DNA from: Pseudomonas viciae
GTDB lineage: Bacteria; Pseudomonadota; Gammaproteobacteria; Pseudomonadales; Pseudomonadaceae
Length of the DNA: 64,000 nucleotides
Direction of reading: 5' to 3'
NCBI RefSeq assembly: GCF_004786035.1
Contig: NZ_CP035088.1
Coordinates: 1 to 64,000, forward strand
Shown: positions 1 to 12,200 of the stretch, in pieces
How positions within the stretch are numbered: position 1 is the first letter of the stretch
Layout of the letters: each line of letters begins with the position of its first letter
Notes under the pieces: generated by a model
Told to the model about the DNA's origin: nothing
The model's database searches: none
Seen by the model: only the letters and a program-made list of their open reading frames with translations
Translations under genes and position numbers: made by a program

Positions 1-80
1 TGTTACCTGGTTCGTCCACAACGGGCCGGAATGGCCCCCGTTTTAAGAGACCGGGGATTCTAGAGAAAGCAAGCCTCTAG

Positions 81-540
81 GTCAATTTCCAACCAGCGTT
101 TCCTTTAAATAGATCTCCAGGCCCTTGGGGCGGATTCATCACACCACGCTAGATATAGAAATAAAGAAGGGAATTATTTAAAGCTTCTCTGTAAAGCTTA
201 TAAAAGCAAGGTTGCCACCTTGCTGTGGATAACCTGGCTAAGGCCTTGTAATTCGCCGTGTACAGAGAATGACAACTACAGGGGAAAGCGGTGGCAAGCC
301 TGTGCTGCGCTGTCGGATAAGCTGTGTGTGGAATGGGTAGTTATCCACAGGCTGGTTATCCACCGAGTTTGCCCCCCACTTGTGCAACGACCTCAGACCC
401 GGTTATCCACAGAGCTTATCCACCGACCGCCCGTCGTCTTTCCTTCTGTTAAGGCATTGATAAATCATGGGCGATCAGCAACCTGCATGTGGATAAGTGG
501 ACGCCTGATCGCTACAATGGCCGCTTGTTTTTGCCTCACC
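81..540. other. oriC: Replication origin oriC
   Basis: Noncoding region just upstream of dnaA, where DnaA opens the chromosome to start replication. Perfect DnaA boxes (TTATCCACA) lie at 224-232 (minus), 341-349 (plus), 403-411 (plus) and 488-496 (minus). One-mismatch boxes (TTATCCACC) lie at 356-364 and 416-424, so two perfect/imperfect plus-strand pairs are spaced 15 and 13 bases apart. An AT-rich stretch at about 103-210 is the likely unwinding element. The layout matches the dnaA-linked origins of pseudomonads. An open frame across 220-795 is not credible as a gene. Bases 1-80 probably belong to the upstream side of rpmH, which is outside the window. Confidence 0.93.
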
Positions 541-563
541 GGCTTTCAACTTAGGGGATATCC

Positions 564-2084
564 GTGTCAGTGGAACTTTGGCAGCAGTGCGTGGAGCTTT
601 TGCGCGAAGAGCTGCCTGCCCAACAATTCAACACTTGGATCCGTCCACTACAGGTCGAAGCCGAAGGCGACGAGTTGCGCGTGTATGCACCGAACCGTTT
701 CGTTCTCGACTGGGTCAACGAAAAGTACCTGGGCCGGGTCATGGAACTGCTCGACGAGCATGGCAATGGCATGGCGCCTGCGCTGTCCTTATTAATAGGC
801 AGCAAACGCAGCTCGGCACCACGGGCCGCTCCTAATGCACCGCTGGCTGCTGCGGCCTCCCAGGCCCAAGCCGTAGCGGCACCGGTTAACCATGCCGCTG
901 CGGTCCCTGCGCCTGCCCCGAGCAAGCGTAATACGCAAAAAGCGGCCGAGGTCAGCGAAGAGCCGTCCCGGGACAGCTTCGATCCAATGGCTGGCGCCAG
1001 CTCCCAGCAGGCCCCGGTGCGCGCCGAACAGCGCACGGTCCAGGTTGAAGGCGCGCTCAAACACACCAGTTACCTGAACCGGACCTTTACCTTCGAGAAC
1101 TTCGTGGAAGGTAAGTCCAACCAACTGGCCCGAGCAGCCGCCTGGCAGGTCGCGGACAACCCCAAGCATGGCTATAACCCGCTCTTCCTTTATGGGGGCG
1201 TGGGCCTGGGTAAGACTCACTTGATGCACGCAGTGGGTAACCACCTATTAAAGAAGAACCCGAATGCCAAGGTTGTGTACCTGCATTCCGAGCGTTTCGT
1301 GGCCGACATGGTCAAGGCGCTGCAACTGAACGCAATCAATGAGTTCAAGCGTTTCTACCGTTCGGTGGACGCCTTGCTGATCGATGACATTCAGTTCTTC
1401 GCCCGTAAGGAGCGTTCCCAGGAAGAGTTTTTCCACACCTTCAACGCGTTGCTTGAAGGCGGGCAGCAGGTCATTCTCACCAGCGACCGCTACCCAAAAG
1501 AAATTGAAGGCCTTGAAGAACGTCTCAAATCGCGTTTCGGCTGGGGTTTGACGGTAGCCGTCGAACCACCGGAGCTGGAAACCCGGGTCGCGATCCTGAT
1601 GAAGAAGGCCGACCAGGCCAAGGTAGAATTGCCTCACGACGCCGCGTTCTTCATTGCCCAGCGTATCCGCTCCAACGTGCGTGAACTTGAAGGCGCCCTC
1701 AAGCGGGTGATCGCTCACTCGCACTTCATGGGCCGCGACATCACCATCGAGCTGATTCGCGAATCCTTGAAGGATCTGTTGGCACTCCAGGACAAGCTGG
1801 TGTCTGTGGATAACATTCAGCGTACTGTGGCTGAATACTACAAAATCAAGATTTCCGATCTGCTGTCCAAACGCCGTTCGCGTTCGGTGGCTCGTCCGCG
1901 CCAGGTGGCCATGGCCTTGTCCAAGGAACTGACTAACCACAGCCTGCCGGAAATCGGAGATGTGTTTGGTGGGCGTGACCACACCACCGTGCTGCACGCC
2001 TGCCGCAAGATCAACGAACTTAAGGAATCCGACGCGGACATCCGCGAGGACTACAAGAACCTGCTGCGTACACTGACCACTTGA
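564..2084 (+). CDS. dnaA: Chromosomal replication initiator DnaA
   Basis: AAA+ ATPase that binds DnaA boxes and unwinds oriC. The 506-residue product starts at GTG 564, preceded by GGGGA at 554-558. Domain I is residues 1-80 ([12 protein letters not shown]), followed by an Ala/Pro-rich linker to about 160. The Walker A motif [10 protein letters not shown] lies near residue 212 and Walker B is LLIDDIQFF. The C-terminal DNA-binding domain carries the signature [13 protein letters not shown]. It is the first gene of dnaA-dnaN-recF-gyrB. A perfect DnaA box lies inside the coding sequence at 1805-1813, besides those in oriC, so autoregulation through both is possible (inference). Confidence 0.99.
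   Translation: MSVELWQQCVELLREELPAQQFNTWIRPLQVEAEGDELRVYAPNRFVLDWVNEKYLGRVMELLDEHGNGMAPALSLLIGSKRSSAPRAAPNAPLAAAASQAQAVAAPVNHAAAVPAPAPSKRNTQKAAEVSEEPSRDSFDPMAGASSQQAPVRAEQRTVQVEGALKHTSYLNRTFTFENFVEGKSNQLARAAAWQVADNPKHGYNPLFLYGGVGLGKTHLMHAVGNHLLKKNPNAKVVYLHSERFVADMVKALQLNAINEFKRFYRSVDALLIDDIQFFARKERSQEEFFHTFNALLEGGQQVILTSDRYPKEIEGLEERLKSRFGWGLTVAVEPPELETRVAILMKKADQAKVELPHDAAFFIAQRIRSNVRELEGALKRVIAHSHFMGRDITIELIRESLKDLLALQDKLVSVDNIQRTVAEYYKIKISDLLSKRRSRSVARPRQVAMALSKELTNHSLPEIGDVFGGRDHTTVLHACRKINELKESDADIREDYKNLLRTLTT
1805..1813 (-). promoter_or_regulatory. DnaA box inside dnaA
   Basis: Perfect TTATCCACA on the minus strand, within the region of dnaA that encodes the start of domain IV. It may only reflect codon content, but it belongs to a run of six perfect boxes outside oriC (see findings). 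Confidence 0.5.
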
Positions 2085-2123
2085 TGACCACCAGCGCAGC
2101 TTATTAAGGCAAGGGACTAGACC

Positions 2124-3227
2124 ATGCATTTCACCATTCAACGCGAAGCCCTGTTGAAACCCCTGCAACTGGTCGCAGGCGTCGTCGAACGCCGCCAGAC
2201 CTTGCCGGTACTTTCCAACGTGCTGCTGGTTGTCGAAGGCCAGCAATTGTCGCTGACCGGTACCGACCTGGAAGTCGAGCTGGTCGGTCGTGTGCAACTT
2301 GAAGAGCCAGCCGATCCGGGTTCTATCACCGTGCCGGCGCGCAAGCTGATGGATATCTGCAAAAGCCTGCCCAACGACGCGCTGATCGACATCAAGGTCG
2401 ATGAGCAGAAACTGGTGGTCAAGGCCGGTCGCAGCCGTTTCACCTTGTCGACACTGCCTGCCAACGATTTCCCGACCGTCGAAGAAGGCCCGGGTTCGCT
2501 GACGTGCAGCCTCGATCAGAGCAAACTGCGTCGCCTGATCGAACGCACCAGTTTCGCCATGGCTCAGCAGGACGTGCGTTATTACCTCAACGGCATGCTC
2601 CTGGAAGTGTCTGCCGGCGTCATCCGCGCTGTTGCCACCGACGGGCACCGTCTGGCCATGTGCTCGATGCAGGCCGATATCGGTCAGCCGGATCGTCACC
2701 AAGTGATTGTGCCGCGTAAAGGCATCCTGGAACTGGCTCGCCTGCTGACCGAGCCGGACGGCAACGTCAGCATCGTGCTGGGCCAGCACCACATACGCGC
2801 CACCACCGGTGAGTTCACCTTCACCTCGAAACTGGTGGACGGCAAGTTCCCTGATTACGAGCGTGTGCTGCCTAAAGGCGGTGACAAGCTGGTATTGGGC
2901 GATCGTCAGGCACTGCGCGAAGCTTTCAGCCGTACCGCGATCCTCTCCAACGAGAAGTACCGTGGCATCCGTCTGCAACTGGCCAATGGTCAGCTGAAGA
3001 TCCAGGCGAACAACCCGGAGCAGGAAGAAGCGGAAGAAGAAGTGGGCGTTGAATACAACGGTGGCTCCCTGGAAATCGGCTTCAACGTCAGCTACCTGCT
3101 CGACGTATTGGGTGTGATGACCACTGAGCAAGTGCGTCTGATCCTGTCCGACTCCAACAGCAGTGCGCTGGTGCAGGAGTCCGATAACGACGATTCGGCT
3201 TACGTTGTCATGCCGATGCGTCTGTAA
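2124..3227 (+). CDS. dnaN: DNA polymerase III beta sliding clamp
   Basis: Ring-shaped processivity clamp that tethers DNA polymerase III and other clamp-binding proteins to DNA. The 367-residue length is normal for the family. The N-terminus MHFTIQREALLKPLQ and the ending SAYVVMPMRL are typical, and three repeated clamp folds cover the protein. It starts 39 bases after dnaA and is followed by recF after 20 bases, so it is probably co-transcribed with both. Nothing unusual is seen. Confidence 0.99.
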   Translation: MHFTIQREALLKPLQLVAGVVERRQTLPVLSNVLLVVEGQQLSLTGTDLEVELVGRVQLEEPADPGSITVPARKLMDICKSLPNDALIDIKVDEQKLVVKAGRSRFTLSTLPANDFPTVEEGPGSLTCSLDQSKLRRLIERTSFAMAQQDVRYYLNGMLLEVSAGVIRAVATDGHRLAMCSMQADIGQPDRHQVIVPRKGILELARLLTEPDGNVSIVLGQHHIRATTGEFTFTSKLVDGKFPDYERVLPKGGDKLVLGDRQALREAFSRTAILSNEKYRGIRLQLANGQLKIQANNPEQEEAEEEVGVEYNGGSLEIGFNVSYLLDVLGVMTTEQVRLILSDSNSSALVQESDNDDSAYVVMPMRL

Positions 3228-3247
3228 TCATGTTCAGCAGAAGCTAG

Positions 3248-6774
<3,527 letters not shown>

Positions 6775-6795
6775 TCCAGCCACCCTGCCCCAACG

Positions 6796-6827
6796 AAAAA
6801 GGCCAACGCACATGCGTTGGCCTTTTT
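6796..6827. terminator. Bidirectional terminator gyrB / argJ-like
   Basis: Perfect inverted repeat AAAAAGGCCAACGCA / TGCGTTGGCCTTTTT with a 2-base centre. It has A and T tracts on opposite sides, so it can end transcription from both convergent genes. Confidence 0.92.
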
Positions 6828-6870
6828 TTATGCGTGTGTCTGAATAGGGATCTAACCCCAGGCGGCTGAC

Positions 6871-8028
6871 TCAGGTCGTATAGTCGGCATTGATGCGGAT
6901 ATAGCCTTCCGACAGGTCGCAACCGTAAACAGTGAAGCGGCCTTGCGCGATGTTCAGATCGACCGAGATCAACACCTCATTGCCTTGCAGGTAACCCTTC
7001 ACCGCTTGCAGCCCTGCTTCGTCCAACTGTCGCGGGTAGGCCTCGGTCTCGCCAAAAACGATCCTGACCTTGTCCGGGTCAATGTCCTGTTCCGCCTCAC
7101 ACTTGCCAATCGCCATGGCCACACGCCCCCAGTTAGGGTCTGCACCGTGCACGGCGGTCTTGACCAGTGGCGAATTGACGATGGCCTTTGCCACGCGTTT
7201 GGCCTGGGCGTCGTCGCGTGCGCCGGTGACCTGGACCTCCAGTGCTTTGCTCGCCCCTTCGCCATCGGATGCGATCATGCGCACAAGACTAAGGGCAATG
7301 TCGTACAGGGCCTGTTCGAATTCGGCCAGGTCCACTTCACCGGCCAAGCCGTTGGCCAGGATGGCGGCAGAGTCGCTGGTGGACGTGTCGGTGTCGATGC
7401 TCAGGGCATTGAAGGTTTTGTCGATCACGCGACGAAATAGCGCATCCAGCGTCTCGGGCGCAATCTTGGCGTCGGTGAAGAAGAAAGTCAGTAGGGTCGC
7501 CATATTCGGCTCGATCATGCCCACGCCCTTGGCAATGCCCACCAGGCAGGCGTCGCCAACCTTGCGTGCAGCGTGCTTGGTGCGGGTGTCGGTAGTCATG
7601 ATCGCCGACGCGCAGCGCTGGAAGTCGGCAACGTGCAAGGCAGGCACGTCCGACATAAAGGCGCGGATTTTCTCCATCGGGTACTGGCGCCCGATCACGC
7701 CGGTGGAGGCGATCACCAGTTCCTGTGGGTCGACCCCTACCGCCCGGGCGATACCCGAGCGAACCTCTTCGGCGTTGGCCAGGCCTTGGGGGCCGGTGGC
7801 GACGTTCGCGTTGCGGGCGATCACCACGATACCCCGCGCCGTATCACGCTTGGCGACTTCGCGGGATAAGGTCACGCTTGGGCCCGCGAATCGGGACTGG
7901 GTGAACATGGCGCTGATGCTGGCAGGCACCTGCGAGATGACCGCGATGAAATCGTCACGGTCGTCCTTGATGCCCAGGTTGGCAATGATGTTGCTGAAGC
8001 CTTTCGGCTGGATGTGCAGGTTGTTCAT
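6871..8028 (-). CDS. ArgJ-family N-acetyltransferase, OAT2-like
   Basis: Predicted self-cleaving Ntn-type acetyltransferase that moves acetyl from N-acetylornithine to glutamate. The 385-residue protein has the oxyanion-hole motif STGVIG (108-113) and the cleavage/nucleophile motif KGVGMIEPNMAT, with cleavage expected before Thr178. The ending YIRINADYTT is typical of the family. By my recall, segments such as TRSRFAGPSV-like, IGRQYPME and SIDTDTSTSD resemble the clavulanate-cluster OAT2 (ORF6) more than housekeeping ArgJ, which pseudomonads usually carry elsewhere. It lies downstream of a response regulator in the same direction, 145 bases away. Its true substrate is unknown. Family assignment is firm; the role is inference. 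Confidence 0.87.
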   Translation of the reverse strand: MNNLHIQPKGFSNIIANLGIKDDRDDFIAVISQVPASISAMFTQSRFAGPSVTLSREVAKRDTARGIVVIARNANVATGPQGLANAEEVRSGIARAVGVDPQELVIASTGVIGRQYPMEKIRAFMSDVPALHVADFQRCASAIMTTDTRTKHAARKVGDACLVGIAKGVGMIEPNMATLLTFFFTDAKIAPETLDALFRRVIDKTFNALSIDTDTSTSDSAAILANGLAGEVDLAEFEQALYDIALSLVRMIASDGEGASKALEVQVTGARDDAQAKRVAKAIVNSPLVKTAVHGADPNWGRVAMAIGKCEAEQDIDPDKVRIVFGETEAYPRQLDEAGLQAVKGYLQGNEVLISVDLNIAQGRFTVYGCDLSEGYIRINADYTT

Positions 8029-8173
8029 GTCAGGTCCTTCAGAGAAGTGATGCTTCCTTTGCCATGTGACGATCGGCGAGTTGCCTGCGCAGGCGCGCGA
8101 TGCGGCTTTTCAATCGGCGTCAACGTTATCCGTTCGAGCGCAGCGATGCCAGCCAGAACACCGATCGGTTTCC

Positions 8174-8908
8174 CTAACTCGCCACCGACGCCTCACTCCC
8201 CGCCGCCACCCTCTCCAACCGATACCCATACCCATAAATCGTCAGCAACTGCCAACCTCGGTCCGCGGTCAGCCCAAGCTTATTGCGCAGGCGATAGATA
8301 TGGGTGTCGAGCGGTCGGGACGAGGTCATTTCCTCGTGGGTCCAGAAGCGTTCGTAGAAATACTCCCGGGACAGCGGGCGGCCCAGGTTGGCGAACAGGC
8401 AGCGGGCCAGGCGGTATTCCCGTTCGGTCAGGCTGATGGGGATACCGGCGCGGGTGACGGTCAGTTCGGCGTCGTCGAACTCCAGATCGTTGAACACCAG
8501 CACGTCAGTGGCCGGCGCACGCTGCAGGTTATGGCGGCGCAGCACAGCGGTGACCCGGGCCTTGAGTTCGTTGGGCCGAAAGGGTTTGCTCACGTAGTCG
8601 TCGGCCCCGGCGTTGAGGGCCTGGACGATGTCGTGCTCGCCGTCGCGGCTGGTGAGCATGATGGCGGCGGGCGGTGATTCCATGTGCTCGCGCGTCCAGC
8701 GCAGCAGCGACAGGCCGCTGAGATCGGGCAATTGCCAGTCGAGGATCAACAGGTCGAAGGTTTCCCGGCGCAGTTGTCGCAACAGGTCTTCACCTCGTTC
8801 AAAACTGTGCAAGGTCCAGGCTTGCTCGCCCTTGCCGGGGATTTGTTGCAGTGTCTGTTCCACCCGGCGCAGTTCGGCCGGTTCGTCATCCAGTATGGCG
8901 ACACGCAT
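8174..8908 (-). CDS. OmpR-family response regulator
   Basis: Two-component DNA-binding regulator. The start at ATG 8908 (MRVAILDDEP) gives 244 residues and has AAGGAA about 10 bases upstream; an upstream in-frame ATG at 8944 lacks a good ribosome site. The receiver domain shows acidic DDE at residues 7-9, phosphoacceptor Asp57 (LLILDWQLPD) and SKPF with the conserved Lys. The winged-helix C-terminus ends in a typical LDTHIYRLRNKLG...GYGYRLE pattern. It is divergent from a histidine kinase 219 bases away and upstream of the OAT2-like gene, so the three may form one module. Signal and targets unknown. Confidence 0.9.
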   Translation of the reverse strand: MRVAILDDEPAELRRVEQTLQQIPGKGEQAWTLHSFERGEDLLRQLRRETFDLLILDWQLPDLSGLSLLRWTREHMESPPAAIMLTSRDGEHDIVQALNAGADDYVSKPFRPNELKARVTAVLRRHNLQRAPATDVLVFNDLEFDDAELTVTRAGIPISLTEREYRLARCLFANLGRPLSREYFYERFWTHEEMTSSRPLDTHIYRLRNKLGLTADRGWQLLTIYGYGYRLERVAAGSEASVAS

Positions 8909-9127
8909 GGGACGCGATTCCTTGATCTCGGGAGTAACGGACATCTCAGGTGGCCATGCAGTGCAATGGCCCCTGTCGCTGGCTGCGACAATACCGGCTC
9001 ACGGCGCCGAGGGAAAGGCAGCAGCACGCCAGCCAGCGAGTCCGCTATAGTCTTGGGCTTTCAGCCGGCGGTTTGACGCGTTACCCGTGAAAAAGATCCC
9101 TGCTTCCCATCTTCAGTCAGAGTGCTT

Positions 9128-10645
9128 ATGAGCAACCAGCGTCGCCGTGAAAGCCGTGAACCGACCCAGGTCCAACGATTGTTTCGACAATTGGTGCGGG
9201 AGTGGTTGTGGATAAGTTTGCTGCTATTACCGCTGACGGCCCTGTTGTCGTTCAGTGCCCAGGCCACTCCCAACGGGCCAGGTGCAGCATTATTGTCGGT
9301 GTGTCTGGTGGCTTGCGTGTTGGGATTGTTGCTGCTGCGCCCGCGCCTGGCGTTATGGACGACGGTGGGTGGAATGAGCCTGGCCCTGTTGGCCAGCGTT
9401 TTGTTGGGCGCGCGAGGCTGGTGGTGGTCGCCGATGGCCAGTGTCATGGGCATGCTGTTTGGCTACCTGATCTGGAACTGGCGGCGCCTGAGCGTGGTGC
9501 TGGCCTATTTCGGCTGGGAGCTGGCGCGACTGGACTCGGAGCCTAAGGTGTTCCCGGAACGTCGCCGTGCCCCGTACACCGGCAGTGACCGCTTGCAGGG
9601 CCAGATCATGGCGCTGGAACAAGCCATGAGTCGAACGCGCGACACCCGCCGTTTCATCGCCGATGGCCTGGAATACCTGCCCGTGGCGACAATGATCAGC
9701 GACCCCCAAGGCAAGCTGTTGCTCGGTAACCGCAAGGCCCGTGATCTTTTCGGCCATGGCCTGGCCGGTGGCGATGTGCTGGAACATCTCACGCAACTGG
9801 GTTATCCGGGGTTGGCGCGTGGCGTCCAGCATCGGTTATCCACATTGCCTTTGGTGGAGTTTCGCGACACACGGGAGCGCAGCTTGCGCCTGGAACGAGC
9901 GGCCCTATTGCCTGTTGACGGTGATGCGCCGATTGGCTGGCTGTTGAGCCTTACCGATTTGAGCGCGGAGCGTGAAGCCGAGGAGCAGCGCAGTGTCATG
10001 CTGCGTTTCCTGTCCCATGATTTGCGCGCGCCCCACTCGGCGATCCTTGCGTTGCTCGATGTGCAGCGGCATGAGGCGGGCGCGAATAATTCGGTGTTTG
10101 ACCAGATCGAACGTCAGGTACGTCGCGCCTTGGAGTTGACCGATGGCTTCGTGCAATTGGCTAAGGCTGAATCCGAAACCTATCAGTTCCAGCCGACGTT
10201 GTTCGACATGCTGGTTCTGGACGTGGTCGACCAGGCACTGCCCATTGCTCAGGCAAAGCGCATTCAATTGACGCACGAAATAGACAATGAAGAGGCCATG
10301 GTCAGGGCGGATCAATCCTTGTTGACCCGGGCGCTGTTCAATCTGCTGGAGAACGCCATCAAATACAGCGCGCCTGACACCCGCATTTCGCTGCAAGTTC
10401 GTTGCGCGCAGGGCTGGTTGACCTGTGATGTGGCGGACCAGGGCAAAGGTATAGGCGCCGAGGAGCTACCGGACTTGTTCAGCCAGTACCGGCGGTTTTC
10501 ATCAGCTCACGGAGTGGATGGGATCGGCTTGGGTTTGTCGATGGTCAAGGCGGTGGTGGACCGTCATGACGGGCAGATCGAATGCCGCAGCGTGGTCGGT
10601 CAGGGCACAACCTTCAGCTTGCGATTTCCGTTGCTGGAAGAATAA
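9128..10645 (+). CDS. Membrane sensor histidine kinase
   Basis: Predicted partner of the divergent OmpR-type regulator. Counting from ATG 9128 it is 505 residues; GTG 9122 is an alternative start. About four hydrophobic segments fill residues 27-120, ending in the sequence GYLIWNWRRL. A PAS-like region (about 185-280) follows, then the H-box SHDLRAPHSAI with His297, the N-box FNLLENAIKYS, and the G-boxes DQGKGIG and GIGLGLSMV. The membrane-to-kinase segment resembles that of CHASE2 histidine kinases as I remember them, but no large periplasmic CHASE2 domain is present. Two perfect DnaA boxes fall inside the gene. Confidence 0.9.
   Translation: MSNQRRRESREPTQVQRLFRQLVREWLWISLLLLPLTALLSFSAQATPNGPGAALLSVCLVACVLGLLLLRPRLALWTTVGGMSLALLASVLLGARGWWWSPMASVMGMLFGYLIWNWRRLSVVLAYFGWELARLDSEPKVFPERRRAPYTGSDRLQGQIMALEQAMSRTRDTRRFIADGLEYLPVATMISDPQGKLLLGNRKARDLFGHGLAGGDVLEHLTQLGYPGLARGVQHRLSTLPLVEFRDTRERSLRLERAALLPVDGDAPIGWLLSLTDLSAEREAEEQRSVMLRFLSHDLRAPHSAILALLDVQRHEAGANNSVFDQIERQVRRALELTDGFVQLAKAESETYQFQPTLFDMLVLDVVDQALPIAQAKRIQLTHEIDNEEAMVRADQSLLTRALFNLLENAIKYSAPDTRISLQVRCAQGWLTCDVADQGKGIGAEELPDLFSQYRRFSSAHGVDGIGLGLSMVKAVVDRHDGQIECRSVVGQGTTFSLRFPLLEE
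9207..9215 (-). promoter_or_regulatory. DnaA box (extra-origin)
   Basis: Perfect TTATCCACA on the minus strand near the 5' end of the histidine kinase gene. Confidence 0.5.
9836..9844 (+). promoter_or_regulatory. DnaA box (extra-origin)
   Basis: Perfect TTATCCACA within the PAS-like part of the histidine kinase gene. Confidence 0.5.
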
Positions 10646-10646
10646 A

Positions 10647-10684
10647 AGATCGCAGCCTGTAGGTGCTGCCGAAGGCCGCGATCT
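10647..10684. repeat. REP-like hairpin, GTAGG-GCTGCCGAAGG type
   Basis: Imperfect inverted repeat (AGATCGCAGCCT ... AGGCCGCGATCT, one mismatch) starting two bases after the kinase stop codon. The central GCTGCCGAAGG segment recurs at 59557-59567, so this is a dispersed repeat. It may also end kinase transcription. Confidence 0.7.
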
Positions 10685-10799
10685 AGGCGCTATAAAAACT
10701 TATGCACCTTTCCGAGCGTTTTATGTGTTTATGAAATATGTATAAAAAACATATACCTACAACATAAAAGCAACGGTTTCAGGAAAAACGGTACACAGG

Positions 10800-10808
10800 T
10801 TATCCACA
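10800..10808 (+). promoter_or_regulatory. DnaA box (extra-origin, intergenic)
   Basis: Perfect TTATCCACA in the AT-rich gap between the histidine kinase and plsC genes. Bases 10690-10790 just upstream are strikingly AT-rich, which makes this box look more origin-like than the others. Confidence 0.55.
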
Positions 10809-10812
10809 GATC

Positions 10813-11583
10813 TCAAACAGCGAGTTTGTCCGGGGCGGCCGGTGCTGCAGGAAGAGAACCCATCTCCCGTTGGGTCTGTTCATTCCAGGCTTGTACACGA
10901 TCGTTGAGCTCGGCAATGGCGCGTGGCCCGGTCCCCTCGGCATACATCGGCGCGCCGATCACCACGGTGATAACGCCCGGTGTTCTGAACCAGCCAGCCT
11001 TGGGCCAGAATTTGCCGGCATTGTGTGCAATCGGCAGCACGGGAAGATCAGCATTCACCGCCAATGCCGAACCGCTGCGGGAGAATTTGCCGACTGTCCC
11101 ATAAGGAACTCGGGTGCCTTCGGGGAAGATCAGCACCCAGACGTTATCCTTGAGCAGTTCGTCGCCCTTCTTCGCCACCTGCTTGAGCGCCGCCTTGGGG
11201 TTGTCGCGATCGATGGCGATCGGACGCAGCATGGCCATTGCCCAACCGAAGAACGGCACGAACAACAGTTCACGCTTGAGCACTTGGCTCAACGGTTCGA
11301 AATAGGCCGAGAGAAAGAACGTCTCCCAGGTGCTCTGGTGGTTGGACTGGATCACACAAGGCCGGTCAGGCACGTTTTCAGCACCTTTGACTTCATAGTT
11401 GATGCCCAGGAACACCTTGCTCAACCACAGTGCGCAACGACACCAGTACACATTGATGAAACGGTAGCGCGCCTTGAACGGCAAGAAAGGCGCGATAAAA
11501 AAACTCAGGGAGCACCACAGCAAGGAACTGGTGCCCAACAGCAGGTAAAAGAGGAAGGTTCTGATGGCCTGCAATATCGACAT
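10813..11583 (-). CDS. plsC: 1-acyl-glycerol-3-phosphate acyltransferase
   Basis: Inner-membrane enzyme that acylates lysophosphatidic acid to phosphatidic acid in phospholipid synthesis. The chosen start ATG 11583 (MSILQAIRTFLFYLL) gives 256 residues beginning with a membrane segment; an 18-residue upstream extension is open but atypical. The catalytic motif is NHQSTWE (an HX4E version of the usual HX4D) and the substrate motif is FPEGTR. It is last in the glyQ-glyS-gmhB-plsC run, 80 bases after gmhB. HX4E occurs in some PlsC homologues, so activity is expected. Confidence 0.92.
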   Translation of the reverse strand: MSILQAIRTFLFYLLLGTSSLLWCSLSFFIAPFLPFKARYRFINVYWCRCALWLSKVFLGINYEVKGAENVPDRPCVIQSNHQSTWETFFLSAYFEPLSQVLKRELLFVPFFGWAMAMLRPIAIDRDNPKAALKQVAKKGDELLKDNVWVLIFPEGTRVPYGTVGKFSRSGSALAVNADLPVLPIAHNAGKFWPKAGWFRTPGVITVVIGAPMYAEGTGPRAIAELNDRVQAWNEQTQREMGSLPAAPAAPDKLAV

Positions 11584-11663
11584 AGCGGCATTTACCGTTG
11601 CGGGCAATGCCCGCCTGTTCAAGCGCTTCCCGAACAATCCTTGATCAGGTTGTCTTGGGAGCT

Positions 11664-12197
11664 CTAGTTGTGGATAAGTTCAGCGGCAATCGCCGCCAAG
11701 TCGTCAAAAATCAAGGTGCCCACCGGCAGGGTCTTGCCCAAAGTCTTTTCGCCTTTCCCGGTCTTTACTAAAACTGGCTGACAATCGACGGCCTTGGCCG
11801 CCTCCAGGTCACCGAGGCTGTCGCCAACGAACCATACGCCCGCCAGTGCCACGTCGTAATGCGCGGCGATGGTTTTCAACATGCCCGGCTTGGGCTTGCG
11901 GCAATCGCAACCTTCATCCGGCCCATGTGGACAATAGACGATCAGCCCGACTTCACCGCCCTGCTCGGCCACCAATTCGCGTAAGCGCTCATGCATGGCC
12001 TCGAGCACCGCGATGCCGTAGTAACCACGGGCAATGCCCGACTGGTTGGTGGCGACCGCCACCGTCCAGCCGGCCTTGCTCAACTGCGCGATGGCTTCGA
12101 TCGAACCGGGGAGCGGCAACCACTCCTCGACCGATTTGATGTAAGCGTCGGAGTCGTGATTGATCACCCCGTCCCGATCGAGAATCAGCAGTTTCAA
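11664..12197 (-). CDS. gmhB: D-glycero-beta-D-manno-heptose bisphosphatase
   Basis: HAD-family phosphatase that removes the 7-phosphate of heptose bisphosphate in ADP-heptose synthesis for the LPS inner core. The 177-residue protein has the nucleophile motif LDRDGV (Asp7 and Asp9), the TNQSG motif and GDSLGD. The zinc-binding insert CPHGPDEGCDCRKPKPG is typical of GmhB. It starts 3 bases after glyS ends, so the two are co-transcribed. A DnaA box overlaps its last codons. Confidence 0.96.
   Translation of the reverse strand: MKLLILDRDGVINHDSDAYIKSVEEWLPLPGSIEAIAQLSKAGWTVAVATNQSGIARGYYGIAVLEAMHERLRELVAEQGGEVGLIVYCPHGPDEGCDCRKPKPGMLKTIAAHYDVALAGVWFVGDSLGDLEAAKAVDCQPVLVKTGKGEKTLGKTLPVGTLIFDDLAAIAAELIHN
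11669..11677 (-). promoter_or_regulatory. DnaA box (extra-origin)
   Basis: Perfect TTATCCACA on the minus strand overlapping the last codons of gmhB. Confidence 0.5.
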
Positions 12198-12200
12198 GGT

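Noticed and set aside
220..795. Open frame across oriC and the start of dnaA
   Set aside because: It overlaps the DnaA boxes and dnaA in another frame, and its protein has no recognisable features.
1248..3131. Long antisense frame over dnaA-dnaN (627 codons)
   Set aside because: High-GC codon bias in the real genes opens long opposite frames; the product is low in normal motifs and rich in His/Gln.
9128..10645. Hybrid kinase or missing catalytic residues in the histidine kinase
   Set aside because: H, N and G boxes are all present and no receiver domain follows.
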